Part shown: piece by piece, positions 61,071 to 64,000 of the stretch
Position numbering within the stretch: position 1 is the first letter of the stretch
How the letters are laid out: every line of letters starts with the position of its first letter
Assembly: GCF_002775205.1 (NCBI RefSeq)
Contig: NC_036444.1
Coordinates: 4,630,501 to 4,694,500 of the forward strand
Direction of reading: 5' to 3'
DNA length: 64,000 bases
Origin: Xiphophorus maculatus
Taxonomy: Eukaryota; Chordata; Actinopteri; Cyprinodontiformes; Poeciliidae
Program-made: the position numbers and the translations under genes
Notes under the pieces: model-generated
Databases searched by the model: none
What the model was told of the DNA's origin: nothing
The model's input: the letters and a program-made list of their open reading frames with translations, nothing else

Positions 61071-63084
61071 CTCACCTTTTCCAAACCACAAGGCCATAAC
61101 ACAAAGGAGCCGGCTCCACAGAAACACGCCGAATGTTCAGCTGAATGTTAAACCTCAATCTGCAGGAGCCACAGCTGTGGCACATCACCTCTAATTTCAG
61201 CAAATACCACAGCAATATTACGATCAACTACTTAAAGGAGGGGTACAGCACTAATAAGTAGTTTGCTAACCACCATTATATAACACAAGAAGAAGAAGAA
61301 GAGTATTTTCAATTTAGGTTCACATATTTTTAATATTTTTATGAATGCGTGTAAAACATGAACTAAATATTTTGGGGGAAGAGAAAGAGGAAATAGAGAA
61401 AAAATATTTGGCCAAAATATTTAAAAAGAGTATGTTCTGAAAAGTCATATTATTCTCACTTACACAGTAGGACTGGTTTAAATCTCATTGTTTCTTTTTT
61501 GTGGGTTTGTTGGTATCTGACAGACAAAAGGGAGATTTTACATTCCTTCTTTCAACACCTCTCCTTCGGGAGAAAAGTGTGCAACAGGGTTTTATTTTAA
61601 TAATATTATAGATCTGAAGTTTGTCGAAATTTATTCATTAATTCTTGCTGCTCTTGACGGTTGGTGGTTACCATAGCAACCAGTAACGGACACCTCCTTC
61701 CCCTTTTTCTGTTGACGTCTGTACCCGCAGCATTCATTAGGATCAACACTGTGTTTTCTTTACAAAAATTATAGTTTGACATTTTAAATTTGAATTTAAT
61801 CAGTGTATGTAACATTTTTACATGATTTGTGTATTATTTTATTTTTGTCATAATGTGTTTTGCAATTTAACTGTTTAATTTTACAGTTACCTTGAACTGT
61901 TCATACTTCTCATCTGACACAATGTCACACTTCGGGGAACTTTGCATCTGACAGCCATCTTGGTTGGTAACTGTAACTAACTGTCATTTCGGTTACAATG
62001 GAATTGCTATGACAACAATAACCAAGGCACAAGCTTAGAATTAGCTTTGTCTGGGTCCTGTCTAACTTATAAACAATATTAACATTTTATTTTTTCCATA
62101 TACTTTCCTTTTGTTGGTCTCAAAGCCATGGTTCATCTATGCTTTGTACTGCACTTGCCTACCAACATGGCGGTTCAGTGGAGCGGCTCACTGAACTGCT
62201 CTGTTGCTCTGTAGCTTATTTAGGGCTATTTATTGTATTTTATTTAATGATTGGCAGAAACTGCTGGACAGATACTGATTTTCTGTCTTATTTGAATAAA
62301 TACAGTGAACCTGAACGTGTCTGTCGTGAAGTCAAACTGGACTTGAGGTAAACAAAGAAAGGTTGCAAATGCACAACTTATCTAGAAGTTAAGTTAAATT
62401 TTGAATGTTTTTGTCCTGTAAAGCTAATTGTCGTCACGCTGTGACAGTGATGAATGAGGTGCGATCAACAGACTGACACATCCTCCAGTTTCTGGTTTGT
62501 TTACGGTGTGAGAGGCGAGGATTTTCAGATGCAGCTCCTCTGACTGTCAGAAGGGTTTAAGTTGTGTTCAGATGAATGGCGCCGACAGTAATACCTTTAT
62601 CCCAGCAAACTGATGGGAAATATAAATAGAAGTGCTGCAGCCAGAAAGTGACTGGCACGTCTCTTACACTGTTTCAAAGTTTGTTCTATAAGAAGGGAGT
62701 TGAATATGTTTGTTTCATCGCAGAAAGTGTCTGAGAAGTAATGTGTGTAAATTTCTCAAAGCTGACTGGTTCATCCATAAACAAGCTGCTTCTTAGAGGA
62801 TCAGTCTGATGCTAATCAGGAAGGAAAACATGTTGCTGCACCAAAGATATCAGCTTTTATTCCATTTCTGTGCAGCAGCTATGAACAATTAGTTTTTCTT
62901 GAGTGATGCAAATTAAGTTAATTAATTTGAAACAAATTAAAAGCATTCACAATTATTAGAAGCATTTTAGGACAGACATTAACTTCTGCACAGCTCCCAT
63001 TAGCAGCATGTGAACTTTGATTAGGTCTTTGCAACACCTGGGTTATTTTCTTTTATCTTAGTTTGTGATTCTTTTACCTTAAAC

Positions 63085-63140
63085 TGTATTTCTCCACTGT
63101 GGGACAATAAATTATAGTTCTATTCTTTTCTGTTCTGCTC
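63085..63140 (+). repeat. LINE-like 3' tail
   Basis: 'tttctccactgtgggacaat' and 'aaattatagttctattctt': a common CR1/L2-type terminal pattern ending in a (TTCTA)-like run. Confidence 0.55.
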
Positions 63141-63424
63141 TAAGTGCTTATTCCTGTCCATCTTGGTATTGTTATGTCACACAACCACCTGACTCTGCAA
63201 GCTTGTCACATCATTTGTAAGTGAAATAATCCTAAGGATTATATCTGGATTTCTGTCTTTCTGGAGAATATCTACACCCAGATTATTTCCCTGAAGCTCA
63301 TCTTCATTCTGTTTCTTCTCCTGTATTTTCTACTGAGAGGTTTTCTAATAAAAACAACAACTAGTGCTTAGATTTAGGCACAAGTCAAAGTGTTTGATTT
63401 AATGCAACAAAAACAACACAAAAA

Positions 63425-63615
63425 AACGGCCTCTGCGTCACGTCGATGACGTCATCAGGGGGTCCAAAGATGCCCCGCGGTGCGGAGCGCGCGGCATTCA
63501 GTGCGTGAGACACCAGGTAGAGGAAGGTGAAGTCAACTCGCGATCTGACCTTTAACTTTCCCGCACTTTGCTTGTTTGTTTGTTTGCTTGCTTGTTTATT
63601 TGTTGTTTTGTCGGC
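63425..63615 (+). promoter_or_regulatory. CpG-rich promoter with a perfect CRE
   Basis: GC- and CpG-rich segment just before a start codon. It holds TGACGTCA, the consensus CRE for CREB/ATF factors, at 63,447-63,454, and an overlapping upstream 'gcgtcacgtcgatgacgtc' arrangement with a second inverted half-site. Then follows 'ccccgcggtgcggagcgcgc'. No TATA box is seen. It probably drives the gene starting at 63,616. Confidence 0.6.
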
Positions 63616-63732
63616 ATGTGGGCGCGTGCTGTGTTGTGCGCGGCGCTACTGTCGGTTCTGTGTCCGGCCGGCTCGACGGAAGCCGAGAGGGACGAGAGAG
63701 AAGTGCAGGACTACAGCAACTCCAACAGACTG
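63616..63732 (+). CDS. First coding exon of an unidentified secreted or membrane protein
   Basis: ATG at 63,616 opens 39 codons to a clean phase-0 donor ('ctg|gtgagc') at 63,733. Residues 1-19 ([19 protein letters not shown]) form a good signal peptide, with cleavage likely just after. The remainder is charged and acidic ([20 protein letters not shown]). The rest of the gene is beyond the window. I cannot name the family from 39 residues. The CpG-rich promoter, signal peptide and good donor make it a real gene. Confidence 0.7.
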
Positions 63733-64000
63733 GTGAGCCCCTCCTAAAAACTAGATGCATTAAAAATAAACTTAAGAGACGCATATAGAAGTTTAATCTC
63801 TTTAAAATTAAATCTCGGCATTTGCATAAACTAATATTATACATTTTAAAACTACATAAGTTGCCTTTTTATAGTCATTTTTAGATTATATTATTATATT
63901 TTATGTCTCAAAACTATAAAAAATATTTTTCTTTGACTAATAATTCTTTATTGATAGGAGATAAGATACGCATCTCTCAAAAGATTATATACATTAACGA

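Larger units (their letters stand above)
57230..63420. other. Intergenic region
   Basis: No coding exon recognised in about 6 kb. It contains a MITE family A left end (59,178-59,345), an antisense LINE 3' fragment (60,745-61,070) and a LINE-like tail (63,085-63,140). A perfect-looking hairpin lies at about 60,560-60,635, made of 'caaggcacgaaagtaaagta' and 'gtgtcatttgagaaatagtt' with their complements. The rest is AT-rich, with no supported feature. Confidence 0.55.

Overview
This window looks like a piece of a teleost fish chromosome. It carries vertebrate-type genes with many short exons and GT-AG introns. The introns are AT-rich and packed with fish-type interspersed repeats: LINE 3' tails, a tRNA-derived SINE, Tc1-like transposase relics, palindromic MITEs, and tetranucleotide and CA microsatellites. 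The repeat flavour reminds me of cyprinodontiform fishes, but I cannot fix the species.

Layout. (1) About 944-15,400, + strand: 21 exons of aminopeptidase N (anpep) covering all but the N-terminus. The exon for the cytosolic tail, membrane anchor and start of domain I lies upstream of the window. (2) 15,400-16,500: intergenic, with MITEs. (3) 18,121-37,451, - strand: a complete 14-coding-exon gene for a synaptic vesicle glycoprotein 2B-type protein (sv2b, 688 aa by my splicing), tail-to-tail with anpep; its 5' UTR is split by at least one further intron. (4) About 37,500-53,000: no coding exon recognised. This is probably the sv2b 5' non-coding intron(s) and promoter region plus intergenic DNA, and it is rich in MITEs and transposon relics. 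(5) 53,285-56,393, + strand: a four-exon UPF0235/DUF167 gene (C15orf40 homologue) with a candidate mitochondrial presequence. (6) 56,400-63,400: intergenic, repeats only. (7) 63,616 onward, + strand: first coding exon of an unidentified secreted or membrane protein behind a CpG-rich promoter with a perfect CRE; the rest is off the end.

The genes do not form a pathway. ANPEP is a surface metallopeptidase, SV2B a vesicle membrane protein, and the UPF0235 protein a small conserved protein of unclear role. Their human counterparts all lie on distal chromosome 15q (established knowledge), so this is conserved synteny rather than a functional cluster.

I did not find a convincing new biological system. 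The items most worth checking are: a (TG)n tract placed directly at the 3' splice site of an in-frame 90-bp sv2b exon; degenerate self-complementary AAATATTTAG arrays in sv2b introns; a palindromic MITE family present at eleven loci; a MITE family carrying E-box and ETS-like motifs; and a pair of about 0.55-0.65 kb GCTAA-rich homologous blocks 11.7 kb apart. All gene models come from reading splice signals and protein similarity by eye; no alignment or database search was run.
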